Assembly: GCA_937892215.1 (NCBI GenBank)
Contig: CALAVE010000032.1
Span: forward strand, 9,298 to 73,297
DNA: 64,000 nt
Direction of reading: 5' to 3'
Origin: an uncultured Porphyromonadaceae bacterium
GTDB taxonomy: Bacteria; Bacteroidota; Bacteroidia; Bacteroidales; Muribaculaceae
Part shown: positions 33,691 to 41,420 of the stretch, piece after piece
How positions within the stretch are numbered: position 1 is the stretch's first letter
Layout: every line of letters begins with the position of its first letter
Notes under the pieces: model-generated
The model's input: the letters and a program-made list of their open reading frames with translations, nothing else
What the model was told of the DNA's origin: nothing
The model's database searches: none
Made by a program: the position numbers and the translations under genes

Positions 33691-35868
33691 TTATCGGTTA
33701 CGATTCTCCATGATGAACGAGATAAGCATGTCGCAGTTGCTGATAAACGGTTCCACTTTTCCGTTGCGCATACGGTAATAGTTCGCCAGGTCGCTCATTG
33801 CCTTGTAATAGTGGCAGTTGGTGTTGTAGTGAACAATCTGGTTATACTGCTCGTCCCATGAATAGGTCATGTAGGGTTCACCGTAGGGGATGAATGCGAT
33901 GGCATAGATGCACTTCTGACGCAGAGTCTCGTCGTGGGTGCAAGCCTTGGCGCGTTTCAGCAGTTCGACGCTGGCAGCCATGAAGTCCTTTTCGCCGGTA
34001 TAGCAGAGTGTGTCGTAAACGCTGCTGGCATAGCGTGTGAGGTACCAGCAGTCGCCCTTGTAACTCGCTTGGAAATAGAGGTTGGCCAGTTCGTAGAGGC
34101 TCTTGTCATCGTTCGGGTTTTGCTCCACGGCCTTTTCCAGCCGCAGTACGTCGTTGCAGAAGGTGAGTTTCTGATTCGTCCTCAAAGGCGCGTCAGCAGT
34201 ATCGTCTTTACCCTCAAACGCGGCCCACGTGTCCACCACCTGGCGCTTGAACCAGCGTTCCACGTTGTAGTCGCGTCGGGCCATGTAGCGGCTGATGCCC
34301 TGCTGAGCCACATAACTTACCGGCACTTGTCCAACGTAAGAAAGCGCTTCGCTGAAGCGGCCTTCGCGCATCAGTTTGGTGCCTATACGGTCGGCGCAGA
34401 ATGTGTTGTCGAGTGTGGTGTTTTGGCTGGCGAGCCATTTCTCCAGTTTCGTTTTACCGCCATTCTTGGTGAAGAGCGCGAACTCTTTCATCTGGTCGGC
34501 GCTGATGCTGTCCAGATAGTTCCCGAAGTCGCTGTAGAAATAGATGTCGGCATCATTCTGTCCGTCGAGTTTTTTTGAGAAGTTATGAAACATTCCGCTC
34601 AGAGCCAGGGCCAGGTTGGTGTTGCCCTGCTTAATGTAGCGTGGAGTGAGGTTGTCGTAAATTAGGTTGGTGGCCACTTCCAGGTAGTGGTTGCCGTCGA
34701 AGCCGTAGATGTTCTTGGTGCTGTACTGCCGATCCTCCTGCTTGGTTACACCTTGTAGCCACTGCAGTTCACTGAGCAGATAATTCTGGTATTTGTCACT
34801 GCTGTCGGCATTCTTGGTGCTAACCATCAGGCGGCACAGGCGCGCGTTGTCTTTCATGCGTTGTGTGCCTTTCATGCCCATGGCCTTGTCCAGTATCTTC
34901 ATAGCCTCGTCGGTGTTGCCCAGGCGGTACTGAATCATGCCGGCAGCCGCTTGCCACATGGCAGGAGCGGTGGTTTTGCCGCTTTTCACAACCTGCTGCG
35001 CAAATTCAGCGAAATTGCGCATATCGCGCACTTGTTCCTGGTAGTAGTCGTAGATTTCTTTCTCTTTGAAGTTGTGGTAATACTGTAGTTTGGAATCGGC
35101 ATCATCGGGCACGGTGTTCACAAAGTCCTGAACCAGGTAGATGAGGGTGGGGGAGTTGGGGTCGGCTTCATATTCGGTCTTGATCCCCGACAGGTTGCGT
35201 ATGTCCTTGGCAAGCCACGCTATTGAAGCCATGTCGCCCATGTCGGCATACTCAGCCAGTGCCTCGCGTTTCTGCCCCACAGAGAGTAGCGACCATGCGT
35301 ACAGGCCGCGAGCCATGTCCTTGTAAATGCTTTCGGGCAGCGTTTTCCCCTTGGTGTTCCAGTAGTTGATAACCGCTTGCGCTTCGCCCTGCTGCACCAG
35401 TGAGCGGACGTAAAGCAGGGCGTATTGCCCGTAGAGCCTGCTCCCGTGATAGTTAGCGGCCTTGAGCGCAATGTCTTTCATTACTTGGGTGCCCTCGTCC
35501 AGTGAGGTGCGGGTGGGGTAACTCCATGTGTCGCTCTCGCAGACGTGGTTGTAGTACTTGACAAGCAGGCGCAGGTAGGTGAGCATTTCGGTGTCGTTAT
35601 GCTCGCGTGCGTAGCTGATGATTGGGTTTGATGACGTGTCGAAATCGGCCTCCCGGACCGACGACAAGTTATCGACCGACCATGCGTACACATTTTCACC
35701 GGCATATTGCTGCCAGAAGTTGTACATTGGGGCCAGCCGGGCATCCGAGGCTTGGCTGCGGTTGAATACGCTGAAGACGTAGTAATTGGGTCTTCCCCAC
35801 GGTCCGCAAGCCAGCGATGTCACCCAGGCAGTGACAGCCAGTAAGCTAATTGTGATAAATCTTTTCAT
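33691..35868 (-). CDS. Exported helical-repeat protein of unknown function
   Basis: The 725 residues start with a signal peptide, MKRFITISLLAVTAWVTSLAC, whose LAC could be a lipobox, followed by GPWGRPNYYVFSVFNR. The rest is largely alpha-helical with TPR-like pairs, e.g. MWQAAAGMIQYRLGNTDEAMKILDKAMG (about 310-337) and a C-terminal ASVELLKRAKACTHDETLRQ. No catalytic motif is recognised. It follows the lipoprotein gene upstream with a 23-bp overlap, so the two are coupled and probably work as a pair in the envelope. A terminator lies downstream. Confidence 0.65.
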   Translation of the reverse strand: MKRFITISLLAVTAWVTSLACGPWGRPNYYVFSVFNRSQASDARLAPMYNFWQQYAGENVYAWSVDNLSSVREADFDTSSNPIISYAREHNDTEMLTYLRLLVKYYNHVCESDTWSYPTRTSLDEGTQVMKDIALKAANYHGSRLYGQYALLYVRSLVQQGEAQAVINYWNTKGKTLPESIYKDMARGLYAWSLLSVGQKREALAEYADMGDMASIAWLAKDIRNLSGIKTEYEADPNSPTLIYLVQDFVNTVPDDADSKLQYYHNFKEKEIYDYYQEQVRDMRNFAEFAQQVVKSGKTTAPAMWQAAAGMIQYRLGNTDEAMKILDKAMGMKGTQRMKDNARLCRLMVSTKNADSSDKYQNYLLSELQWLQGVTKQEDRQYSTKNIYGFDGNHYLEVATNLIYDNLTPRYIKQGNTNLALALSGMFHNFSKKLDGQNDADIYFYSDFGNYLDSISADQMKEFALFTKNGGKTKLEKWLASQNTTLDNTFCADRIGTKLMREGRFSEALSYVGQVPVSYVAQQGISRYMARRDYNVERWFKRQVVDTWAAFEGKDDTADAPLRTNQKLTFCNDVLRLEKAVEQNPNDDKSLYELANLYFQASYKGDCWYLTRYASSVYDTLCYTGEKDFMAASVELLKRAKACTHDETLRQKCIYAIAFIPYGEPYMTYSWDEQYNQIVHYNTNCHYYKAMSDLANYYRMRNGKVEPFISNCDMLISFIMENRNR

Positions 35869-36898
35869 AAAAGTCAGTATTATAAAGTTTCAAATATTTG
35901 CTGTTTAGGCTGTATAGGATAACCTGTGCGTTGATTTCGGGCCGATGTTTGGCCAGTTCGCGCTGTGTGTTGAGAATCACCTCTGCACCGGGGCGCGCCA
36001 CTATCACACTGTCGCCCACGTTGATTCTTACGGCGGCACTGCCGTCGCTGTTATATTCGGGCATGTCGCTACTGCTTATGGCCAGATACTTGCCGTTGCC
36101 GGCTTTCTTGTATTTTGAGCCGTCGGAGAGATGAGCATCGTAGAGTATTGCCTTGAAATCGTGGCCGTCATAGAGCAGGTTCCACTCAAAGCAGGGGAAT
36201 GCTGCACACAGCGGCAAGTCGTATGAATCCAGGAACTTGAGGTAAGGTGCCACGTGGTTCTGGTCCAGAATGGGATTGGTACCGTCCGGTTTACGCACAT
36301 TGCCGGTGTTGTACACCATCAGTGCCCCGTAGTCAGCAGGCGGTGGCGGCATGTTGAGTTGGTGCAGGCGAATCGTTGCCGATGTGCGCCATCCTTTTGC
36401 GGCGGCGTAATCGCGGATGTTTTTGAGCAGGGCATAGAACGTCGTCATCGACGATGCGGTCCAGTCGCAGTCGATCTGCAGTTCCCGAACTCCGCTCACA
36501 TTGTGGGTCTCGCACATCTGCGCCACTCGCGCCACCAGCAGTTCGGCCAGGTGGGCGGTGTCGGCTTGCAGGCAGTTTTCCACGATGAACACGGTGGGAA
36601 CGATTTCCACGCCGACGGGAACCGAGTCGAGGCCGGTGATGGTGGCGTTTGGCATGGGCGAGCCGCCGCGGAGCACCACATCGAAGTAGCGCACGAACAT
36701 CTTTTCCACGCCGTGCTGCTTCAGGAACGCGCGTTCCTCGTCGTCCAGGTTCAGGCTGGTGCGCCAGTAGTACACGGCAGCCTTCTTGGCGTCGGGCACA
36801 GCGTCGTGCCTATGTTTGCAACCGCAAAGTAGCACAGTGGCAATCAAGATAATGCTTATGAGTACTCTACTTTTCACGATTCCGTCATATTTGTCCAA
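35846..36898 (-). CDS. Lipoprotein of unknown function, possibly a TIM-barrel (DUF3142-like) fold
   Basis: The 350 residues carry a lipoprotein signal (VLISIILIATVLLCGC, Cys near position 27). YYWRTSLNLDDEERAFLKQHGVEKMFVRYFDV follows (about 43-74), then VPTVFIVEN, ELQIDCDWTASS and ALMVYNTGN. Strand-loop motifs with Asp/Glu at their ends suggest a glycosidase-like barrel, and the WR...VRYFDV start recalls DUF3142. I cannot confirm this by eye. The gene overlaps the helical-repeat gene by 23 bp. Promoter and ATG lie in the A/T-rich stretch up to 36960. Confidence 0.6.
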   Translation of the reverse strand: MDKYDGIVKSRVLISIILIATVLLCGCKHRHDAVPDAKKAAVYYWRTSLNLDDEERAFLKQHGVEKMFVRYFDVVLRGGSPMPNATITGLDSVPVGVEIVPTVFIVENCLQADTAHLAELLVARVAQMCETHNVSGVRELQIDCDWTASSMTTFYALLKNIRDYAAAKGWRTSATIRLHQLNMPPPPADYGALMVYNTGNVRKPDGTNPILDQNHVAPYLKFLDSYDLPLCAAFPCFEWNLLYDGHDFKAILYDAHLSDGSKYKKAGNGKYLAISSSDMPEYNSDGSAAVRINVGDSVIVARPGAEVILNTQRELAKHRPEINAQVILYSLNSKYLKLYNTDFYEKIYHN

Positions 36899-37414
36899 TT
36901 ACAAATTTACGAACTAAATCCATATTCCACCAAAAATCCGCCTTTTTTTTGAAAACTTTTTTGGTTTTAGGTGTTTGCTTTAGGATGGCGAAGGCGAGTT
37001 GTGATTTGTGATTTCTTTTGGTCTCAGCTAATTTGATGTGATTCCTTGTTGTAGATAAGGCGGCTCTGTATTCCGATAAAACCGATTTGCCGCCAACACG
37101 TCAAATTATCTATAGTATAACTCGTAATGAAGGATGGGGAAAGGTTCAGATTATAACTCATTTGAAATGTGTTGAATTAATCCTTGCTCAAAGAGAACAA
37201 ATATTGCTCTAATTTGCTTCTGCAACAGTTTTTGTGGAGTTGTGCCCCATTCGGCATAGCACTTTTACTGTTGCATCAATTTCTAAATTTCATTCTAATA
37301 ATCATCAAGCCTTTCTTTCTGCTCATATGGCCGCGGAAGGGCATTATGAAGTTAAGGACACCTGCATTTGCTGCGTTTTTCAAGCAGAGTGTGCCCATCC
37401 AGATTTATACAAAT

Positions 37415-37442
37415 TGTTGTTATAATGAATCTTATGTGCAAG
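37415..37442 (+). other. Candidate dif (XerC/XerD) site
   Basis: TGTTGTTATAA-TGAATC-TTATGTGCAAG has the dif layout of two 11-bp arms around 6 bases. The inner ATAA...TTATGT and outer AA of the right arm are conserved. By my alignment it matches 18 of 28 bases of the E. coli dif sequence. The location in the gap at a strand-bias change supports the idea, but the match was picked by eye. Confidence 0.25.
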
Positions 37443-37477
37443 AAATTTCCGGCAGGGAATTTATGGGGCGGTTTTTA

Positions 37478-37507
37478 TTGTTGTTTGCCCAAAAATTGCT
37501 AACTTTG
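37478..37507 (+). promoter_or_regulatory. etfB operon promoter
   Basis: TTG (37478-37480), a 19-bp spacer and TAACTTTG (37500-37507) form a good Bacteroidetes promoter. The start of transcription is expected near 37514 and the ATG is at 37576. Confidence 0.6.
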
Positions 37508-37575
37508 TCACTCTTAAAGCGACACTGAGTGTCACTACTATTGCAAATAACAGTAAATAACATAAAAAAAGAATT

Positions 37576-38448
37576 ATGAGCTTAAACATCATTGTGCTGG
37601 CCAAGCAAGTGCCAGACACGCGAAATGTGGGGAAGGACGCTATGAAGGCCGACGGCACCATTAACCGTGCCGCCCTTCCGGCAATCTTTAACCCCGAGGA
37701 CCTTAATGCCCTGGAGCAGGCTTTGCAACTGAAAGACGCTCATCCGGGCTCTACTATCACACTTGTGACTATGGGTCTGCCTCGCAGCGCCGAGATGGTG
37801 CGCGAGTGCCTGTACCGCGGCGGTGACGACGGCGTGGTTCTTACCGACCGTCCGTTGGGTGGTGCCGACACACTGGCTACTTCTTATTCGCTGGCGCAGA
37901 CCATTCGCAAGATTGGCAAGTATGACATCATCATAGGCGGCCGTCAGGCTATCGATGGCGACACGGCTCAGGTGGGTCCGCAGATTGCCGAGAAGTTGGG
38001 GCTGCCGCAGGTCACTTATGCCGAGGAAATTAAGGTTGACAATGGGGTGGCTACAATTAAGCGCCGCATTGAGCGCGGATTTGAGAAGGTGGAATGTCCA
38101 CTGCCTCTGGTGGTTACCGTTAACGGCTCGGCCGATGCATGCCGCCCTCGTAACGCAAAACTGATACAGAAGTTTAAGTATGCCGTCACTCCCAGCGAAA
38201 AGGCCGCTCTCTCGCCTGAGCGTCAGGCTCTGGTGGATGCTCGTCCTTATCTGGCTATCAAGGAGTGGGGCGTAAAGGATATCGACGCCGACCCGCAACA
38301 GATAGGTCTTCCGGGCTCGCCCACCAAGGTGAAGACTGTGGTGAACGTTGTGTTCCAGGCCAAGGAAAGCAAGCGGATCGAAGGAGATAACGACACCGAA
38401 GTGGAATCTCTTGTTAAAGAACTTATCGCCGACCACATCATCGGCTAA
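37576..38448 (+). CDS. etfB: Electron transfer flavoprotein, beta subunit
   Basis: The 290 residues match EtfB/FixA: MSLNIIVLAKQVPDT at the start, the AMP/FAD-site region YDIIIGGRQAIDGDTAQVGPQIAEKLGLPQVTYA (described by its ends, about 116-149) and the RPYLAIKEWGVKDI helix. It pairs with EtfA to take electrons from acyl-CoA dehydrogenase. The three genes etfB-etfA-acd are consecutive with gaps of 22 and 39 bp. Whether this EtfAB is of the bifurcating kind cannot be decided without a structural alignment. Confidence 0.95.
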   Translation: MSLNIIVLAKQVPDTRNVGKDAMKADGTINRAALPAIFNPEDLNALEQALQLKDAHPGSTITLVTMGLPRSAEMVRECLYRGGDDGVVLTDRPLGGADTLATSYSLAQTIRKIGKYDIIIGGRQAIDGDTAQVGPQIAEKLGLPQVTYAEEIKVDNGVATIKRRIERGFEKVECPLPLVVTVNGSADACRPRNAKLIQKFKYAVTPSEKAALSPERQALVDARPYLAIKEWGVKDIDADPQQIGLPGSPTKVKTVVNVVFQAKESKRIEGDNDTEVESLVKELIADHIIG

Positions 38449-38470
38449 TCACCATTAAAATTCAATCATT

Positions 38471-39499
38471 ATGACCGATAAAAACAATCTTATAGTATAT
38501 TGCGAGTACGACGAGGGTAGGGTAGCCGACGTCAGTCTGGAACTGCTCACCAAGGGTCGTTCTCTCGCCACACAACTCGGCGTGAAACTCGAAGCCGTTG
38601 TGCTGGGCGATAAGTTGGAAGGAGTGGAAACGCAACTGTTCCCCTACGGTGTGGACGTGGTTTACAAGATGGAGGATAGCCGCCTGTTCCCTTACACTTC
38701 TCTGCCTCACGCTTCGGCTGTGATTAACCTTTTCCGTGAGATAGAGCCGCAGGTTTGCCTCATGGGCGCCACCACTATAGGTCGCGACCTGGGTCCGCGC
38801 GTGTCATCGTGCCTTCACAGCGGACTTACTGCCGACTGCACATCGCTTGAGATTGGTGACCACACCGACCCCGTGACCAAGAAAGAGTACACGAACCTGC
38901 TCTATCAGATTCGCCCGGCATTCGGCGGCAATATCGTTGCCACCATCGTCAATCCAGAGCACCGTCCTCAGATGGCTACCGTGCGTGAGGGTGTGATGAA
39001 GAAGGAAATCTTCAATCCCGATTACAAGGGCGAGGTGATCAGCCTCGACGCTGAGAAATATGTGGACCCGGCAAGTTACGTGGTGAAAATCATCGACCGT
39101 GAGATTGAGAAATCCAAGGTTAACATCAAGAATTCTCCCATTATCGTGGCCGGTGGCTACGGTGTGGGAAGCAAGGAGAATTTCTCCCTTATCTTTGACC
39201 TGGCCAATGTGCTCGGTGGTGAAGTGGGTGCAAGCCGCGCAGCCGTGGATGCCGGCTTCGTGGAGCATGACCGCCAGATAGGGCAGACGGGTGTTACCGT
39301 GCGCCCCAAACTCTATATCGCTTGCGGTATCTCGGGCCAGATTCAGCACGTTGCCGGAATGAACGAGAGTTCTATCATCGTTTCCATTAATAGCGACCCC
39401 AATGCTCCCATTAACGACATTGCCGACTATGTTATTACCGGTGACCTTGAGGAAGTTATCCCCAAACTCATAAAGTATTACAAGAAGAACAGCAAATAA
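38471..39499 (+). CDS. etfA: Electron transfer flavoprotein, alpha subunit
   Basis: The 342 residues show the EtfA layout: an N-terminal nucleotide-fold domain (LIVYCEYDEGRVADVS) and the C-terminal FAD domain. The latter has VAGGYGVGSKENFSLIFDLANVLGGEVGASRAAVDAG, IGQTGVTVRPKLYIACGISGQIQHVAGM and INSDPNAPINDIADYVITGDL (all given by their ends). These bind the electron-transferring FAD. It is cotranscribed with etfB and the acyl-CoA dehydrogenase. Confidence 0.95.
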   Translation: MTDKNNLIVYCEYDEGRVADVSLELLTKGRSLATQLGVKLEAVVLGDKLEGVETQLFPYGVDVVYKMEDSRLFPYTSLPHASAVINLFREIEPQVCLMGATTIGRDLGPRVSSCLHSGLTADCTSLEIGDHTDPVTKKEYTNLLYQIRPAFGGNIVATIVNPEHRPQMATVREGVMKKEIFNPDYKGEVISLDAEKYVDPASYVVKIIDREIEKSKVNIKNSPIIVAGGYGVGSKENFSLIFDLANVLGGEVGASRAAVDAGFVEHDRQIGQTGVTVRPKLYIACGISGQIQHVAGMNESSIIVSINSDPNAPINDIADYVITGDLEEVIPKLIKYYKKNSK

Positions 39500-39538
39500 T
39501 CCGGTTTGCTCTTGTCTAATCAATAAAAACGAAGTAAA

Positions 39539-41245
39539 ATGGCAAATTTTTTCAATGACAATAAGGCTCTTCGCTACCACCTGCATCATCCGCTGATGGA
39601 AAAGATAGTGGCGATGAAAGAACGTGATTACACCGAGGCCGAGCAATTTGATTACGCGCCTGTTGACTACAACGACGCTATGGATTCCTACGAGAAAATC
39701 CTGGAAATAACCGGCGAGATTTGCGCTGAGACCATCGCGCCCAACGCTGAGAGCGTTGACAAGGAAGGTCCTCATCACAGCGACGGCCATGTGGCTTACG
39801 CGTCCAAGACTTGTGAGAATCTCGACATCACCCGCAAGGCAGGGCTCTACGGCGTGTCGATGCCGAGGCGTTTCGGCGGACTGAATATCCCCAATACCAC
39901 CTTCTCCATGATGAGCGAGATGATTGCTCAGGCCGATGCCGGTTTCCAGAATATTTGGAGTTTGCAGAGTTGTATCGACACTCTCTATGAGGCTGGTGAT
40001 GAGGAGCAGTTCCAGCGTTACATCCCGCGCATCTGTGCCGGTGAAACCATGTCGATGGACCTCACCGAGCCCGATGCCGGCAGCGACCTGCAGAGCGTTA
40101 TGCTCAAGGCTACCGAGGCCGAGGACGGCACGTGGCGGCTCAACGGTGTGAAGCGTTTCATCACCAACGGTGACAGCGACCTGCATCTGGTGCTCGCACG
40201 CAGCGAGGAGGGTAGCAAGGACGGCCGCGGTCTGTCCATGTTTATCTACGACAAGCGAAATGGTGGCGTGACTGTGCGCCGCATTGAGGACAAGATGGGC
40301 ATTCACGGAAGCCCCACTTGCGAACTTGTCTTCAAGAACGCTAAGGCCGAACTGTGCGGCTCTCGCCGTTTCGGACTCATCAAGTATGTGATGTCGCTCA
40401 TGAATGGCGCCCGTTTGGGTATCACCGCGCAGAGCGTTGGTCTGAGTCAGGCCGCCTACAACGAGGCCGTGGATTACGCGCGCAGCCGTCAGCAGTTTGG
40501 CAAGCCCATCATCCAATTCCCGGCTGTGGCCGAAATGATTGCCAACATCAAGGCTCGTCTCGACGCGTCGCGCGCCATCCTTTACGAAACCGCGCGCTTT
40601 GTGGATATCTACAAGATTTGGGAGCAGATTGCCCGTGAGCGTCCGCTCACACTTGAGGAGAAGCAGGAAATGAAGAAGTACAACCGTCTGGCCGATGCTT
40701 TCACCCCAATGGCGAAAGGCTTCACTTCGGAGTATGCTAACTATAATGCTTACGACTGCATCCAGATTCACGGCGGTTCGGGCTTTATGCGCGACTACAC
40801 CTGCGAGCGACTCTACCGCGATGCGCGCATCATGAACATCTACGAAGGCACCACTCAGTTGCAGGTTGTGGCAGCCATCCGCCACGTCACCACCGGCGCT
40901 TACCTGGCGCAGATTCAGGAGTATGCCGCTCGTCAGTACGCCGAGGAACTGCAGCCTCAGGTGGCCAAGTTGCAGGCTATGACCGAACTCTATGCTCAGG
41001 CTGTTGAGTCCGTTAAGGCTGCTAACGACCCTGAATATGTCACTTTCCACGCACGCCGCATGGTGGAGATGGCCGGCCACATCATCATGGGCTATCTCCT
41101 TGTGGGTGATGCCACTAACGAGCCCGACCTGTTCCTCAAGTCGGCTAAGGTGTATGTTAACATGGGTGAAGCCGAGGTTACTCGCCACCATAAGTTCATC
41201 ACTTCGCTCAATCCGGCCGACGTTAGCGCCTACGTGGCTGAGTGA
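39539..41245 (+). CDS. Acyl-CoA dehydrogenase
   Basis: The 568 residues are the longer type, with an N-terminal extension (FFNDNKALRYHLHHPLMEKIV) and about 150 extra C-terminal residues. Core motifs are DLTEPDAGSDLQS, the FAD-binding KRFITNGDSD, QIHGGSGFMRDY and RIMNIYEGTTQLQ, which contains the catalytic Glu. It oxidises an acyl-CoA to the enoyl-CoA and passes electrons to EtfAB, whose genes precede it. The true acyl chain is unknown; short or branched chains are likely in a gut fermenter. A hairpin terminator follows. Confidence 0.93.
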   Translation: MANFFNDNKALRYHLHHPLMEKIVAMKERDYTEAEQFDYAPVDYNDAMDSYEKILEITGEICAETIAPNAESVDKEGPHHSDGHVAYASKTCENLDITRKAGLYGVSMPRRFGGLNIPNTTFSMMSEMIAQADAGFQNIWSLQSCIDTLYEAGDEEQFQRYIPRICAGETMSMDLTEPDAGSDLQSVMLKATEAEDGTWRLNGVKRFITNGDSDLHLVLARSEEGSKDGRGLSMFIYDKRNGGVTVRRIEDKMGIHGSPTCELVFKNAKAELCGSRRFGLIKYVMSLMNGARLGITAQSVGLSQAAYNEAVDYARSRQQFGKPIIQFPAVAEMIANIKARLDASRAILYETARFVDIYKIWEQIARERPLTLEEKQEMKKYNRLADAFTPMAKGFTSEYANYNAYDCIQIHGGSGFMRDYTCERLYRDARIMNIYEGTTQLQVVAAIRHVTTGAYLAQIQEYAARQYAEELQPQVAKLQAMTELYAQAVESVKAANDPEYVTFHARRMVEMAGHIIMGYLLVGDATNEPDLFLKSAKVYVNMGEAEVTRHHKFITSLNPADVSAYVAE

Positions 41246-41262
41246 TTTTGCTAACCATATAA

Positions 41263-41298
41263 TTGGGTCGGGGAGTCAATATGGCTTTCCCGACTCAA
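41263..41298 (+). terminator. Terminator after the acyl-CoA dehydrogenase gene
   Basis: TTGGGTCGGGGA (41263-41274) pairs with TTCCCGACTCAA (41287-41298) with two G-T pairs. ATTTTATG follows. Confidence 0.7.
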
Positions 41299-41338
41299 AT
41301 TTTATGTGGGAAATCTGCTTTATTACTGCGCTTTTTTG

Positions 41339-41346
41339 TAAATTTG
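41339..41346 (+). promoter_or_regulatory. -7 box upstream of the dipeptidyl peptidase gene
   Basis: TAAATTTG fits TAnnTTTG; no clear -33 TTG is seen. The ATG follows 75 bp downstream. Confidence 0.45.
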
Positions 41347-41420
41347 CACTGAGGTGCTCTTGGCGAATGTCGGTATGCTGCCTCGCAGACAGAGTTATTC
41401 ACTAATTTATTCCAACGACT

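Larger units (their letters stand above)
36899..37575. other. 677-bp intergenic region between divergent genes; candidate replication-terminus site
   Basis: Genes on the left run minus, genes on the right run plus, and no convincing coding frame lies between. A 114-codon frame at 37184-37528 has a composition unlike a protein and no start context. The stretch holds the etfB promoter at its right end and a dif-like sequence at 37415-37442. The remainder is A/T-rich without repeats that I can see. Confidence 0.5.

Noticed and set aside
37098..37128. A/T-rich segment TTAT-N7-ATAA considered as a dif site
   Set aside because: The half-sites point the wrong way; dif needs ATAA-N6-TTAT. The site at 37415 fits better.
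37184..37528. A 114-codon plus-strand frame in the large intergenic gap
   Set aside because: Composition is hydrophobic and Cys/Phe-rich by chance of A/T-rich DNA; it has no credible start and overlaps the etfB promoter.
38804..41191. A 795-codon minus-strand frame opposite etfA and the acyl-CoA dehydrogenase
   Set aside because: Antisense shadow of well-recognised genes; no start context and no recognisable domain.
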